In this document: positions 26,464 through 35,292 of the stretch, piece after piece
How the letters are laid out: the number at the start of each line of letters is the position of its first letter
Numbering within the stretch: position 1 is the stretch's first letter
Assembly (NCBI GenBank): GCA_949451605.1
Contig: CASTSB010000010.1
Span: 1 to 50,079, forward strand
From: an uncultured Bacilli bacterium
GTDB taxonomy: Bacteria; Bacillota_I; Bacilli_A; RF39; UBA660
DNA length: 50,079 nucleotides
Reading direction: 5' to 3'
Program-made: the position numbers and the translations under genes
Notes under the pieces: generated by a model
Told to the model about the DNA's origin: nothing
The model's input: the letters and a program-made list of their open reading frames with translations, nothing else
Databases searched by the model: none

Positions 26464-27063
26464 TTATTCTTTTTTTGACTTTACTCTTTTTAAAAGAGTA
26501 ATAATTCCTGAAATCCAAAAAATTAGTGAGAAATAGAATAATATATATCCTCCATTTTTCCATAAATAAATGGACATTATATCAAAGCATATAAGAAAAA
26601 TAAACCATACTGCATATAAACTACCTGTATGAATATTGTCATTATAATGTTCAAATTTATTTATAAGTTCAATTTTTTGCCTGATTTGTTCATTATCTTT
26701 TATTTTTCCTTTTTTTATATCATGCATAGTTTTTATTTTTATAATTGTAGAAACTACTTGTGTTAATCCAATTATAGTCATACTTAAGCCAAGTAAAGAG
26801 AATGGAAAAAGCATGATTTCTTTTTCTTTAAATAATGCATAAGTACATGCTAATAAAATAGGGATACCAAATAATGACATTGCTAATCCCTTTATTATAA
26901 TTCCCATATTTAATAGCAGAACTTCAATTTTACTTAAATCTATTTCAATATTTGGATTCTCTTTATCTTCATTAAAATTTTGAAAATTAGATAAAACTCT
27001 TCCACAATATTCACAACTTTTATTTTCTTTACTATTATCATAGTTACATCCTGGACAAACCAT
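26464..27063 (-). CDS. zinc-ribbon membrane protein of unknown function
   Basis: 199 residues. The N-terminal zinc ribbon has CPGC (3-6) and CEYC (17-20). A short acidic linker is followed by about four membrane segments, with a basic stretch between the second and third (KIKTMHDIKKGKIKDNEQ). The layout resembles small DUF-type 'zinc-ribbon domain-containing' membrane proteins of Bacillota; no function can be assigned. It lies between PBP2 and rpmG, with a 138-bp gap to rpmG holding the rpmG promoter. Confidence 0.75.
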   Translation of the reverse strand: MVCPGCNYDNSKENKSCEYCGRVLSNFQNFNEDKENPNIEIDLSKIEVLLLNMGIIIKGLAMSLFGIPILLACTYALFKEKEIMLFPFSLLGLSMTIIGLTQVVSTIIKIKTMHDIKKGKIKDNEQIRQKIELINKFEHYNDNIHTGSLYAVWFIFLICFDIMSIYLWKNGGYILFYFSLIFWISGIITLLKRVKSKKE

Positions 27064-27123
27064 TTAATCACATCACTTCTATCTTATCATGTTATATATT
27101 GTACCATACAACTAAAACCAAAA

Positions 27124-27141
27124 AAAGCACATTTGTGCTTT
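27124..27141 (-). terminator. intrinsic terminator of the PBP2 gene
   Basis: AAAGCAC/GTGCTTT (7-bp perfect stem, 4-nt loop) is followed by TTTTGG, making seven U after the G-C part, on the minus strand. Confidence 0.8.
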
Positions 27142-29207
27142 TATACTCCATACATATCGTAATATTTATTCATTACTGCTTTAGTTATTCTTAAAGTGAC
27201 TAAACTTGCGTAATCTACACCAGAGTTTGGATGTGATGAGTTTGGAGAAGTTACTACAATACTAATTTTAGGATTGTTAGCAGGAGCATATCCTACAAAT
27301 GAGGAAGTAATAGTTTCTGTATCTATAATGTCATCTCCATTTGTATCAATAAAACTTTGAGAAGTTCCTGTCTTTCCTGCTGCGTTTAATTTATCTTCAA
27401 TGTAACCTCTTCCATAACCATCGTAATTATGTACTACAGCATAAAATCCCTCTTTTACTCTAGCCATATACTCATCTTTTGTATCTATTTTATTTAAAAT
27501 ATTAGGTTCAAATGTTTTAATAACTTCTCCTAATTCATTATTTGAAGTTGACTTTCTAACTTCCTTTAGTAAATGGGTTTGTAATCTATTTCCATTATTG
27601 GCAATTGTTGAAATATACTGTGAAAGTTGGATTGGAGTATACGTTTCATATTGTCCCATAACATAATCTAACAAATTACCAGCTGCTACATCTTTTTTTG
27701 CTCCATATCCTGAACTTTCTACTGGTAAATCTATACCTGTTTTTACACCTAATCCAAATGAATGATACATCTTTCTATAAGTATCAAAAGCGCTTTGATT
27801 AAAATTCATTTTCATGTCTCTTGAGTATCTTTGACCATTAACTCTTATTGCTGTTTTAAATTGATATACGTTACTAGATTTTGAAAGAGCAGTAATATCA
27901 TTTATAAGTCCAAGAGTATGAGATGAGCATTTTTCTGCTACTCCTGCAACTTTAATGCATTCATCTACAATTTGTTCACCAATTCTTATAACTCCAGTGT
28001 TATAGCCTACTAACATAGATGCACCTTTTACAACTGATCCTGGAGTTATAGGAGATGTTAAAATGCTTCTAACGTTATCAACCACTTCTCCATTTATTAG
28101 TTTTTTAGAAGCCATTACAACTATTTCACCAGTATTAGGATCTTGCAAGATAACACTGGAATGATCATAAAACTCTGTGTTGGCTTCTGTTTTAGCCCTT
28201 CTCATCTGTTCTTCAATAATTCTTTCTACTTCTTGTTGTAAATTAATATCAATGCTTAATACTATATCATTTCCTCTTGTACCTTCTTTAATAAGCTTTG
28301 TTTCTGTTGATGAAACTACTTCATAAAGTGATTTTTCTCCTCTTAAATACTCTTCATATTGTTTTTCTAAATAACTTAAACCTACTCTATCATTTAAAGA
28401 GTAACCTTTACTTAAATAGTAATCTTTCTCTTCTGCTGGGATTCCCTGATTGGTTGTTGATACTTTACCTAAAATTGATTTAAGGGTGTCTCCATATGGA
28501 TAGGTTCTTTCCCAGCTAGTACTCGAATTAAAACCTTTTAATTTTTCATTATTTTCACTTATGTAGGCATATTCTTGATCTGTTACATTAGTTTTTATAG
28601 TTTTTTCAGAATAAGTATACCCTTTATTCATTAAGTAATATAAATAGGCTGCTTTTTTATCTTTTTCTTCGAACTTAGATAAATTTTCATCAGTAATTCT
28701 TTCTATTTTTAATTCAAACAAATCTTTATTGGATAACTTTTTTTGTTTGTATCTTTCATATTCTTTTTCGGTTATTAATTTTTTACATTCTTCATAATTA
28801 ACGACAAGATAAAATTCTTTCATAGCTCTTTTTGTTAGTTTATTTATATCTAAATTTAGATGTTCTGAAACAGTATAGGCTAAATCTATCATTTCTTTTG
28901 TAGATGTTCCTTTTTTCTTAATATAAGTAATTGTTTTTACTGCTATATTATCTACAATTATATTATGATTTCTATCTAATATTCTACCACGAGGACTGCT
29001 TTCACCTTCTACAGTGGAATAAGTAAGTTTATCTAAAGAAGCTATATATTTTTCTTTTTCATTTATCATTACATTTGATAATTTAAATGAAAGAATTAAA
29101 AATAATAAAATTGTTATTACTGTAAAAACTATAAATCTATGTTGAACAATTAAATCATAGTTTATTCTTTTTAAGCTTTGTCTATATTTTTTAGTTTTTC
29201 TCTTCAC
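27141..29207 (-). CDS. class B penicillin-binding protein 2 (DD-transpeptidase)
   Basis: A monofunctional transpeptidase that cross-links peptidoglycan, working with a SEDS glycosyltransferase in elongation or division. A single membrane anchor (24-45) leads to the PBP dimerisation domain (SSPRGRILDRNHNIIVDN, 70-87). The catalytic domain has SVVK (Ser391-Lys394), SSN (444-446) and KTGTSQSF (612-619). It lacks PASTA domains. Length 688 suits PBP2. The start is GTG with GGAGGG 7 nt before it. It stands alone here, so elongation versus division cannot be decided. Confidence 0.94.
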   Translation of the reverse strand: MKRKTKKYRQSLKRINYDLIVQHRFIVFTVITILLFLILSFKLSNVMINEKEKYIASLDKLTYSTVEGESSPRGRILDRNHNIIVDNIAVKTITYIKKKGTSTKEMIDLAYTVSEHLNLDINKLTKRAMKEFYLVVNYEECKKLITEKEYERYKQKKLSNKDLFELKIERITDENLSKFEEKDKKAAYLYYLMNKGYTYSEKTIKTNVTDQEYAYISENNEKLKGFNSSTSWERTYPYGDTLKSILGKVSTTNQGIPAEEKDYYLSKGYSLNDRVGLSYLEKQYEEYLRGEKSLYEVVSSTETKLIKEGTRGNDIVLSIDINLQQEVERIIEEQMRRAKTEANTEFYDHSSVILQDPNTGEIVVMASKKLINGEVVDNVRSILTSPITPGSVVKGASMLVGYNTGVIRIGEQIVDECIKVAGVAEKCSSHTLGLINDITALSKSSNVYQFKTAIRVNGQRYSRDMKMNFNQSAFDTYRKMYHSFGLGVKTGIDLPVESSGYGAKKDVAAGNLLDYVMGQYETYTPIQLSQYISTIANNGNRLQTHLLKEVRKSTSNNELGEVIKTFEPNILNKIDTKDEYMARVKEGFYAVVHNYDGYGRGYIEDKLNAAGKTGTSQSFIDTNGDDIIDTETITSSFVGYAPANNPKISIVVTSPNSSHPNSGVDYASLVTLRITKAVMNKYYDMYGV

Positions 29208-29281
29208 TTGCTAGCCCTCCATATTTATTAGTTTATCACATAATTTAAAAACTATTTCATAAATTTTAAAGAGGTGATATT

Positions 29282-29530
29282 TTGTATAAACAATTGGTTC
29301 TAAAATATATAAATATGTTAAGTCCTGAACATATAAAAACATATGCTAGTAATAATAATATTTATGTAACAGACGAAGAAGTACAGATTATTTATAATTT
29401 TATTAAAAATAATTACAGAGAACTTTTGGAAAGTGAAAGTGCTTTACTAAAATTAAAACCTTATATAAGAGATGATTTATATATAACAATTTATAGGCTA
29501 TATAAAGAAAATAAGGCAAAGTATTTATAA
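29282..29530 (+). CDS. DUF2624 family protein (YqfT-like)
   Basis: 82 residues, helical and soluble. It starts with TTG after GAGGTGAT. The wording (LSPEHIKTYASNNNIYVTDE, IIYNFIKNNYRELL) fits the small DUF2624 family. In Bacillus that family (yqfT) sits beside yqfS, the endonuclease IV gene. Here too nfo is next door, converging with a 6-nt overlap. Function unknown. The context raises confidence more than the sequence alone. Confidence 0.75.
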   Translation: MYKQLVLKYINMLSPEHIKTYASNNNIYVTDEEVQIIYNFIKNNYRELLESESALLKLKPYIRDDLYITIYRLYKENKAKYL

Positions 29531-30412
29531 ACTTTGTCTTATTTTGTTAATTAATTCTGAATCAAAAACTTTATTTCTTATCATTTCAATTTCATATTTA
29601 TATGGAGCATATTCTTTATCTACATATGGAGTTTCTAAAATCTTAGGTACATTTTCTAGTCTTTCATTATAAATAACCCCAATTAAGGTTTCAAAACCGA
29701 TATGACCAAAACCTATATTTTCATGCCTATCTTTATGAGAAGATGGCTCATTTTTACTATCGTTTACATGTACACAGCCAATTTTTTCAATACCAATTAT
29801 TTTATCGAAATTATCTAAAAAAGTATTAAAATCTTTTATATTATAGCCAGCATCACTTAAGTGACAAGTATCTAAGCAAACACCCAAATTATCACTGTAT
29901 TTACAATTTTTAATAATCTTTTCTATTTCTTCTAATCTAGAACCTACTTCTGAACCTTTACCAGCCATAGTTTCTAGTAATATTATTATATTTGTCTTAG
30001 TGTTTTCTAAGATAATATCTAGTCCTTTTATAATATTTTCTATTCCGTTATCAATACCTTCTCCTACGTGACTACCTGGATGAAGAACCATATATTTAAC
30101 TCCTAATTCTTCACATCTATGAATTTCTTCTTGAAGAAATCTAGTCGAGAAATTAAATTTTTCTTTATCACTATTCGCAAGATTAATTATATAAGGAGCA
30201 TGAACTACTACTTTACTATAATCAATATCACTATCTTTCATTATACTCATAGCTTCTAGTGTTAACCCATCTTCAATACCGCTTCTTTGGGTATTTTGAG
30301 GAGCACCTGTATAAAACATAAAAGTATTAGCTCCATAACTTAATGCTTCTTTAACACTACCTACTAATTGAGTATCTTTTTTAAATCCAACATGACTACC
30401 TATATACAACAT
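29525..30412 (-). CDS. nfo: endonuclease IV (AP endonuclease)
   Basis: Repairs abasic sites by cutting 5' to the lesion; a three-zinc TIM barrel. Metal ligand segments in order: VVHAPYIINLAN, VLHPGSHVGEGI, LLETMAGKGSEVG, CLDTCHLSDAGYN, GCVHVNDSKN, HKDRHENIGFGHIG and ILETPY. All family ligands are present. I start at the ATG at 30412 after GGAGGT; the 5-codon-longer reading begins inside that site. 295 residues is normal. Confidence 0.96.
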   Translation of the reverse strand: MLYIGSHVGFKKDTQLVGSVKEALSYGANTFMFYTGAPQNTQRSGIEDGLTLEAMSIMKDSDIDYSKVVVHAPYIINLANSDKEKFNFSTRFLQEEIHRCEELGVKYMVLHPGSHVGEGIDNGIENIIKGLDIILENTKTNIIILLETMAGKGSEVGSRLEEIEKIIKNCKYSDNLGVCLDTCHLSDAGYNIKDFNTFLDNFDKIIGIEKIGCVHVNDSKNEPSSHKDRHENIGFGHIGFETLIGVIYNERLENVPKILETPYVDKEYAPYKYEIEMIRNKVFDSELINKIRQSL

Positions 30413-30459
30413 AATTGTTACCTCCATAGGTAGTATAACAAAAATAAAGGAAAAGAAAA

Positions 30460-30482
30460 AGAGACTTTATTATAAAGTCTCT
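30460..30482 (-). terminator. strong intrinsic terminator of the prepilin gene at 30495
   Basis: AGAGACTTTA/TAAAGTCTCT (10-bp perfect stem, 3-nt loop) is followed by TTTTCTTTT on the minus strand. Confidence 0.9.
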
Positions 30483-30494
30483 ACTATTGTTAAA

Positions 30495-31088
30495 TTATTT
30501 CAAAGTGCATAATGTCATTCCGCTAGATACTGTAACTGAACCAGGTTTACTTGCAAGTTTTGGAGATACTTTTGATCTAGTTATAGAATCTTCAGCTACT
30601 GCTCCATAAATGTTAGAAGAATTATAACCACCTGTTTGTACGTTTAATAGACCGTGATTATTCTTATCCCATAATGCTGCATAATATGAAGTTTTCATTT
30701 GAGAACCAGAGCTTGTTTTTTTCCATACAATGTACCCGTAAACATCACCATTTCCCCAAGCAGATTTTCCACCTTTTTCCATTAAGTCTATAGTTTGTTG
30801 TTTATATGTTCCTCCACCAAACTCACTTCCTGTAGATATTGGAAAATAATAAGTTCCTTCTCCTAATGCTGAAGCGTCTGTTCCTCCACATGCAATATTA
30901 TCAGCTAAAACTTCATTTCTAACTTGGTTTAAATATGATTTAGCTGTATTCATAAATGTATCTCTTCTTGAATTTTCAATAACTCTTGATACTGATGGAA
31001 TAGCTACCATCATTAAAATTCCCATGATTGTAATAACTGCAAGCAATTCGATTAATGTAAATCCTGCTTGATTTAATTTTCTTTTCAT
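30495..31088 (-). CDS. type IV prepilin, possible major pilin
   Basis: 197 residues. MKRKLNQAG is followed by FTLIELLAVITIMGILMMVA: prepilin cleavage after Gly9, Glu at +5. The globular head has two cysteines far apart (IACGG near 66 and MTLCTLK at the C-terminus), the D-region disulfide arrangement of type IV pilins. Tyr/Gly-rich loops lie between. I start at the ATG at 31088 with AGAGAG upstream; a GTG four codons earlier is possible. It lies 105 bp after a second prepilin gene on the same strand, and its strong terminator ends the unit. Confidence 0.88.
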   Translation of the reverse strand: MKRKLNQAGFTLIELLAVITIMGILMMVAIPSVSRVIENSRRDTFMNTAKSYLNQVRNEVLADNIACGGTDASALGEGTYYFPISTGSEFGGGTYKQQTIDLMEKGGKSAWGNGDVYGYIVWKKTSSGSQMKTSYYAALWDKNNHGLLNVQTGGYNSSNIYGAVAEDSITRSKVSPKLASKPGSVTVSSGMTLCTLK

Positions 31089-31193
31089 TTTATTTTTCAC
31101 TCTCTTTCTTCTATTATTATTACATTTTAAATATAGCACATGCTTTTTTAGTTTTCAATATCTAAATTAATTATTTACATTTTAGTTGTAAAT

Positions 31194-31775
31194 TTATGAA
31201 ACATAACGATCAGTGATGTTGTTTATTGCTCCACCCTTTGTAGTAACTGTCATAGTAGTACTATTTACTTTAGATAGTTGGCTTAAACTATTATAATTTA
31301 TAATACTACTTGAATTAATCCCTTTTACTGGCTGTGCTTTAATCCCTCTATAAGAATATATATCATTTCCAGCAGAATCTTTCTTACCTGACGGATACTT
31401 TTCTATCAATTGAACATAATATTCATATTTTCCACCATTATTTTTAATAACTACAAATGAATACATAGTGTCTTCCCCATGCATATACTCGCCTTTTTTG
31501 CTTTGATATGGAGAGTTTTTAAACTCACTAGTTCCTAGATAATCCATGCTCATTACTATACTTTTTGTATTAGCTGGCCTTTTAACATTACTATCACTTC
31601 TTAGTCTGTACTCAGCAAGAGTTGCTAGTTTTTTAGCATCCTCAATATAGGTATTGTTTCTTGAGCTTTCTACTATACCTATAATATTTGGAGCTGCTAT
31701 GGCTGTTAATAAGCCTAATATTACTAATGATGCAAGTAATTCTACTAATGTAAATCCTTTTTTATTTTTTTTCAT
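31194..31775 (-). CDS. type IV prepilin
   Basis: 193 residues. MKKNKKG is followed by FTLVELLASLVILGLLTAIA (cleavage after Gly7, Glu at +5). The head is Ser/Thr/Tyr-rich and has no cysteine, unlike its neighbour. The conserved APNIIGIVESSRNNTYIEDA at the helix end parallels IPSVSRVIENSRRDTFMNTA in the neighbour, so the two are paralogues. The start follows AAGGTGAA. Probably cotranscribed with the next prepilin. Machinery genes are not adjacent. Confidence 0.88.
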   Translation of the reverse strand: MKKNKKGFTLVELLASLVILGLLTAIAAPNIIGIVESSRNNTYIEDAKKLATLAEYRLRSDSNVKRPANTKSIVMSMDYLGTSEFKNSPYQSKKGEYMHGEDTMYSFVVIKNNGGKYEYYVQLIEKYPSGKKDSAGNDIYSYRGIKAQPVKGINSSSIINYNSLSQLSKVNSTTMTVTTKGGAINNITDRYVS

Positions 31776-31830
31776 ATTTTCACCTTACCTTTAATCTAAT
31801 TATAGACAAAGTTGGATTTTTTTTAAAGAG

Positions 31831-32982
31831 TTAGTGTAATATTTTTTTTAAATTTTCAAATTCTAGTTTACTACTTTCATTTATTACTCCTTCCGTAAAT
31901 AAATTATCATATCTAAAAAGGCTGAATCCTTCATAGTGTTTTAAATTTCTAGAAAGCATTATTTCTCTTTTTATAATATCATTATTTTTGATCCACTCTT
32001 CGCTTCCACTTTTAGCGTATTTATCTACGTTACCACTTTTATAGAGAGCTAAAGCAATCATTAGTTTTATACTATTATTTTTTATTGCATTATCCCACTC
32101 TTTAATTGTTTGATAAAAAGGCATTTTCTCATTAAAGAATCCATAATAAATTTGTGGCATAATATAATCAATATATTCATCACTGTTTAGCCAAGTATAA
32201 ATATCTGCATATATCGATTCATAATTATTATTAATATTTCCATCTGGACTAATTCCAAATTCTACTTTATATTTCTCACATATTTCATGTGTTCTTTTTA
32301 CCATTTTATTTACAATCATCAAATGATAATCTTTTAAATTTATATAAGGATTTGTCTTTATATATTCATTGTAATCATTAATATCAATTTGATCGTCAGG
32401 ATAAAAATAATCATCAAATAATATACCATCTACTTCATAGTTTTTTACTATCTCTTCTACTCCATTAACTATTAGATCTTCTACTTCTTTCTTACTAGGA
32501 TTATAATAAATTCCATTATTAATATAAATAGTATCTGTATCTAAATATTTATAGGCTGGATTTTTATCAGATATTGATTCTACATTTGTATTAGTTCTTA
32601 CTCTATATGGATTTATCCAAGCATACAGTTTTATATTATTACTATGAGATTCTTTTATAAAATAATCAAGTACATCAAAATATTCTTCTCCTTCTACTCC
32701 AGTTAGAACACTACTCCAGGGAAATATATTAGAATCATATATTGCATCTGATGCACTTCTTACTTGGAGTATTATTAAATTAAATTTATTTTTTTTTACA
32801 TTCTCAATCATTTTATTTATATTTGCTTTTGATTTTTCTTGATCCTTACTTAAATATCTTTGTTCTTCAATGTAGCTTATAAATATGCCTCTTAATTCTT
32901 CTTTTTCTGCTTTTACTTCATTATTTTTAGGAAAAAGTACAAATAAAAATAAGATACAAATAATTAGTATAATTTTTTTCAT
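31831..32982 (-). CDS. secreted glycosyl-hydrolase-like protein (GHL10/DUF187)
   Basis: 383 residues. A signal segment (1-24: KKIILIICILFLFVLF..EVKA) is followed by a TIM-barrel protein of the GH10-like DUF187 family: ELRGIFISYIE, FNLIILQVRSASDAIYDS, KLYAWINPYRV, EVDGILFDDYFYPDDQ, ISPDGNINNNYESIYADI, DYIMPQIYYGF. The acidic residues in FDDYFYPDD and the DYIMPQ strand occupy the usual catalytic-site positions. A carbohydrate substrate, perhaps wall glycan, is likely but unproven. No lipobox Cys is seen. The start at 32982 follows AGGTGAT; the longer reading uses its GTG. Confidence 0.88.
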   Translation of the reverse strand: MKKIILIICILFLFVLFPKNNEVKAEKEELRGIFISYIEEQRYLSKDQEKSKANINKMIENVKKNKFNLIILQVRSASDAIYDSNIFPWSSVLTGVEGEEYFDVLDYFIKESHSNNIKLYAWINPYRVRTNTNVESISDKNPAYKYLDTDTIYINNGIYYNPSKKEVEDLIVNGVEEIVKNYEVDGILFDDYFYPDDQIDINDYNEYIKTNPYINLKDYHLMIVNKMVKRTHEICEKYKVEFGISPDGNINNNYESIYADIYTWLNSDEYIDYIMPQIYYGFFNEKMPFYQTIKEWDNAIKNNSIKLMIALALYKSGNVDKYAKSGSEEWIKNNDIIKREIMLSRNLKHYEGFSLFRYDNLFTEGVINESSKLEFENLKKILH

Positions 32983-33028
32983 AATTATCACCTATTTATA
33001 TCTTATTACTTAGTTTTGTCTTAATTTG

Positions 33029-33673
33029 TCAGGAAATATTTTCTTTTTTAATAATAAATAAATTTTTATTTTTATAGAAAGCGTAGAAGATATCTTCAAC
33101 ACTAGCATGTTCTAGCCTGATTTGTTCTTCTAGCCATTGTGTAGTTTTATTTATTGCGACTAACGTATCATCTTGAACTTTTCCATCAACTATAACAGGA
33201 AGTGGATATAGCCTATTTTGATCATCTGCCTTTTTAAATATAGACAATTTACCACTAGTTTCTAGAATTGCATAATCTACTTCTTCAATTGATTTTACAC
33301 TTTGAGCTCTTAATTGTACTAATAAGTCGTCAATATTATATCTTTGACGTTCCATTTCATCAAAATTTATTTTTCCTTTACTTATAATTACTGAAGATGA
33401 TCCGTCTATAATTTCTTTAGCTTTAGAACTTTTTAATTGTAGTCTACTAGAAATTATTTGTATAAATACTAAGACTGCGATAGGAATAATAGATCTAAAA
33501 ATTGATTCTTTAAAGTTTTCAATAGCAATAGAAGCAATTTGAGCTATAAAGATTGACACAATTAAATCCATGATTGATAATTCACCAACTTCTCTTTTAC
33601 CCATTAATCTATATAAAACAGCAATTAAGATATAAAAGAAAAAGCTTCTTCCAAAAATTATTAAATATTCCAT
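33029..33673 (-). CDS. YetF family membrane protein (DUF421)
   Basis: 214 residues. Three membrane helices (about 5-80) are followed by the soluble DUF421 domain: VIISKGKINFDEMERQRYN, DLLVQLRAQSVKSIEEVDY, AILETSGKLSIFKK. The family is linked to spore or envelope functions in Bacillus, but its activity is unknown. It is one of only two intact genes here that end in TGA; reading through would add only about 11 residues before a TAA, so it is a real stop. The start follows AGGTGAT. Confidence 0.9.
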   Translation of the reverse strand: MEYLIIFGRSFFFYILIAVLYRLMGKREVGELSIMDLIVSIFIAQIASIAIENFKESIFRSIIPIAVLVFIQIISSRLQLKSSKAKEIIDGSSSVIISKGKINFDEMERQRYNIDDLLVQLRAQSVKSIEEVDYAILETSGKLSIFKKADDQNRLYPLPVIVDGKVQDDTLVAINKTTQWLEEQIRLEHASVEDIFYAFYKNKNLFIIKKENIS

Positions 33674-33740
33674 AATATCACCTAAATATATTATGTGTAT
33701 ATTTTTTTATTTTAATCATAAATTTTAATAGAGGTGGATT

Positions 33741-34115
33741 ATGAAAGCAATTAAAAGGTATCTAATAGCCCTAGGTGGTATATTTCTTTCCTTAATTATT
33801 ATGTGTTTATTTTTAACTACACTTTATTATTTTGATTTAATTTCTACTAAAACTTTTAGTATTCTAAAAATGATAAGCTTAATTATTATAATTTTAGTTA
33901 ATAGCTTTATTCTTGGTAAGAGTTCAGTAAAAAAAGGATATCTTGATGGTTTAAAACTTGGAGGAATAGTTTCATTAATCTTTTTATTAATATCATTAAT
34001 ATCTAAGAATTTTGATATAAAAATCTTTATTTATCTAATTATAATTCTTATTAGCTCTTCTTTAGGTAGTATGATTGGAATTAATACTAAAGGTGTGGAT
34101 ACAAATAGTAAATAA
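33741..34115 (+). CDS. TIGR04086-type small membrane protein
   Basis: 124 residues, four membrane helices. GKSSVKKGYLDGLKLGGIVS (about 59-78) between helices 2 and 3, and GSMIGINTK near the end, are family wording for TIGR04086/YrzE-like proteins. Function unknown. The start follows GAGGTGG. It has its own intrinsic terminator, and is one of only five plus-strand genes in the window. Confidence 0.8.
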   Translation: MKAIKRYLIALGGIFLSLIIMCLFLTTLYYFDLISTKTFSILKMISLIIIILVNSFILGKSSVKKGYLDGLKLGGIVSLIFLLISLISKNFDIKIFIYLIIILISSSLGSMIGINTKGVDTNSK

Positions 34116-34119
34116 TTTT

Positions 34120-34142
34120 GATAACTTTAGGTTATCTTTTTG
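34120..34142 (+). terminator. intrinsic terminator of the TIGR04086-type gene
   Basis: GATAAC/GTTATC (6-bp stem, 5-nt loop) is followed by TTTTTGTTTTC. Confidence 0.75.
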
Positions 34143-34232
34143 TTTTCTTTTTCTAGTTCTTTTAAGCTTTTTTTGGAGTTGGAAATTCTTTTGGCATTGT
34201 GCCACTAACTCTTTGATTATATTTCTTATGAT
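34127..34232 (-). pseudogene. C-terminal remnant of a dinD-type (DNA damage-inducible protein D) gene
   Basis: The minus strand of the gap holds RNIIKEL in one frame, GTMPKEFPTPKK in the next, and SLKELEKENKKIT followed by TAA in the third. DinD proteins end with 'RxxIxELGGTMPEELPTPxxSIKxLE', the same order and spacing. Two single-base deletions, one G between KEL and GTM and one A in the run at about 34168-34174, explain both frame changes. Only about 35 codons remain. It overlaps the terminator of the plus-strand neighbour, so it no longer has a functional 3' end of its own. Confidence 0.7.
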
Positions 34233-34246
34233 AATTAAAAAATCAA

Positions 34247-35104
34247 TTATTCATTTTCTATCTGATTATTTGGATTCATATACTTATAATTTAATATGTT
34301 TTCTTTAGAGATAGCTGACATTTTTGTCTCTTGTTCATAAGATAGCCTTGCATCATTTGCAACTTTACCACCACGTTTAGCAACACTTATATTTTCGCTT
34401 AAACCTTGTGGGTGTTCGTTAGATGCAATATCACGTGCAGCAATTTCACCAATATTAGTTAAGGCAATTTCAATATCTGTCATATTGTCCCTTAAAGACT
34501 CTTTTCTAATTCCTTTATATACTTTATATTGACTTGCGGTCATACCAGATCATTCTTTATATATTTCATTCGTAAGTGTTGCATATTCATATTCTTTTGA
34601 AATACCTCCCTCTTTCCAAACGTCAGTAAGCTTATTTCGAGTTAGTATTCCTTTCAATCTTGATTCAATCCAACTATCGCTATAGCCTCTTTTCCTATAA
34701 TAGTTGATTGCTCTTTTGATGGCAATCTCTGGATCAAATACTTCATCAATTCTTTCACTACCTAAATTTGCTAACCACATTTTAAATGGTTCAGCTTTAG
34801 GTGAAGGGACAGATTCTATAAGTCTTAATATTCCCTTTGTATTCAAAGTATCAGTAGAATAACTTTTTCCATCTTTTTTAGATTTCATTTTCAGTTGTAC
34901 ACATTTTGTGGACAACTCACTTTGTTCTTCTTCCGTCATTCTTTTTTTTAACATATTCCAATAATTTCTTGGATTATTACTATCAGTTAAAGCTGATATT
35001 ACATCAACAACTGAAAAATAGTAATCTTCCTTTTCGCTATCCCAAATACTTCTAATTTCTTTTTCTTCAAATAATCCAACAATTGTTTTTAATTTGTTTT
35101 TCAA
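34247..35104 (-). pseudogene. BRO-family (phage antirepressor-like) gene interrupted by one TGA
   Basis: The N-terminal BRO domain (KEIRSIWDSEKEDYYFSV, SNNPRNYWNMLKKRM, TKGILRLIESVPSPKAEPFK, WLANLGSERIDEV) is followed by the usual ITRNKLTDVWKEGGI-type middle. The frame then hits TGA at 34550-34552 and continues without shift as SGMTASQYKVYKGI, SLRDNMTDIEIALTNIGE and AKRGGKVANDARL. Related proteins read '..EWSGxxxxxYKxxKGLxxENLRDxMT' here, so the TGA replaces a Trp codon (TGG to TGA). Everything else looks intact, which suggests recent inactivation. The start is probably the TTG at 35104 after GGAGGT. A promoter with a consensus -35 is still present upstream. Role if active: phage-type regulation, unproven. 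Confidence 0.82.
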
Positions 35105-35191
35105 ATATAATACCTCCATTTTATATTTTTATATGTAATTCAAATTGTTTTGATTATATATATTTTTAACTTAATATTACCCTGCAAATTC

Positions 35192-35221
35192 AATATATAA
35201 TACTTTTGTTTTTATTGTCAA
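35192..35221 (-). promoter_or_regulatory. promoter of the BRO-family gene
   Basis: Consensus TTGACA, 18 nt, TATATT on the minus strand, with a leader of about 80 nt. Confidence 0.55.
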
Positions 35222-35262
35222 TATACCTATTTTGAAGCTAAAATTTCTTCTAAAACAAAAAA

Positions 35263-35292
35263 AAGACGACTTATATATAAGTAAGTAGTCTT
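35263..35292 (-). terminator. intrinsic terminator of dnaG-rpoD-trmK, overlapping the trmK stop
   Basis: AAGAC/GTCTT and ACTTA/TAAGT stems separated by a small internal loop are followed by TTTTTTTGTTTT on the minus strand. Confidence 0.7.

Noticed and set aside
34550-34552. Use of TGA as tryptophan (genetic code 4) in this organism
   Set aside because: Trp is TGG in all intact genes, no intact gene has an in-frame TGA, and two intact genes end in TGA. The TGA in the BRO gene is best read as a nonsense mutation.
34127-35104. An active prophage or complete mobile element
   Set aside because: Only a dead BRO gene and a dinD tail are present, with no integrase, structural genes or attachment repeats.
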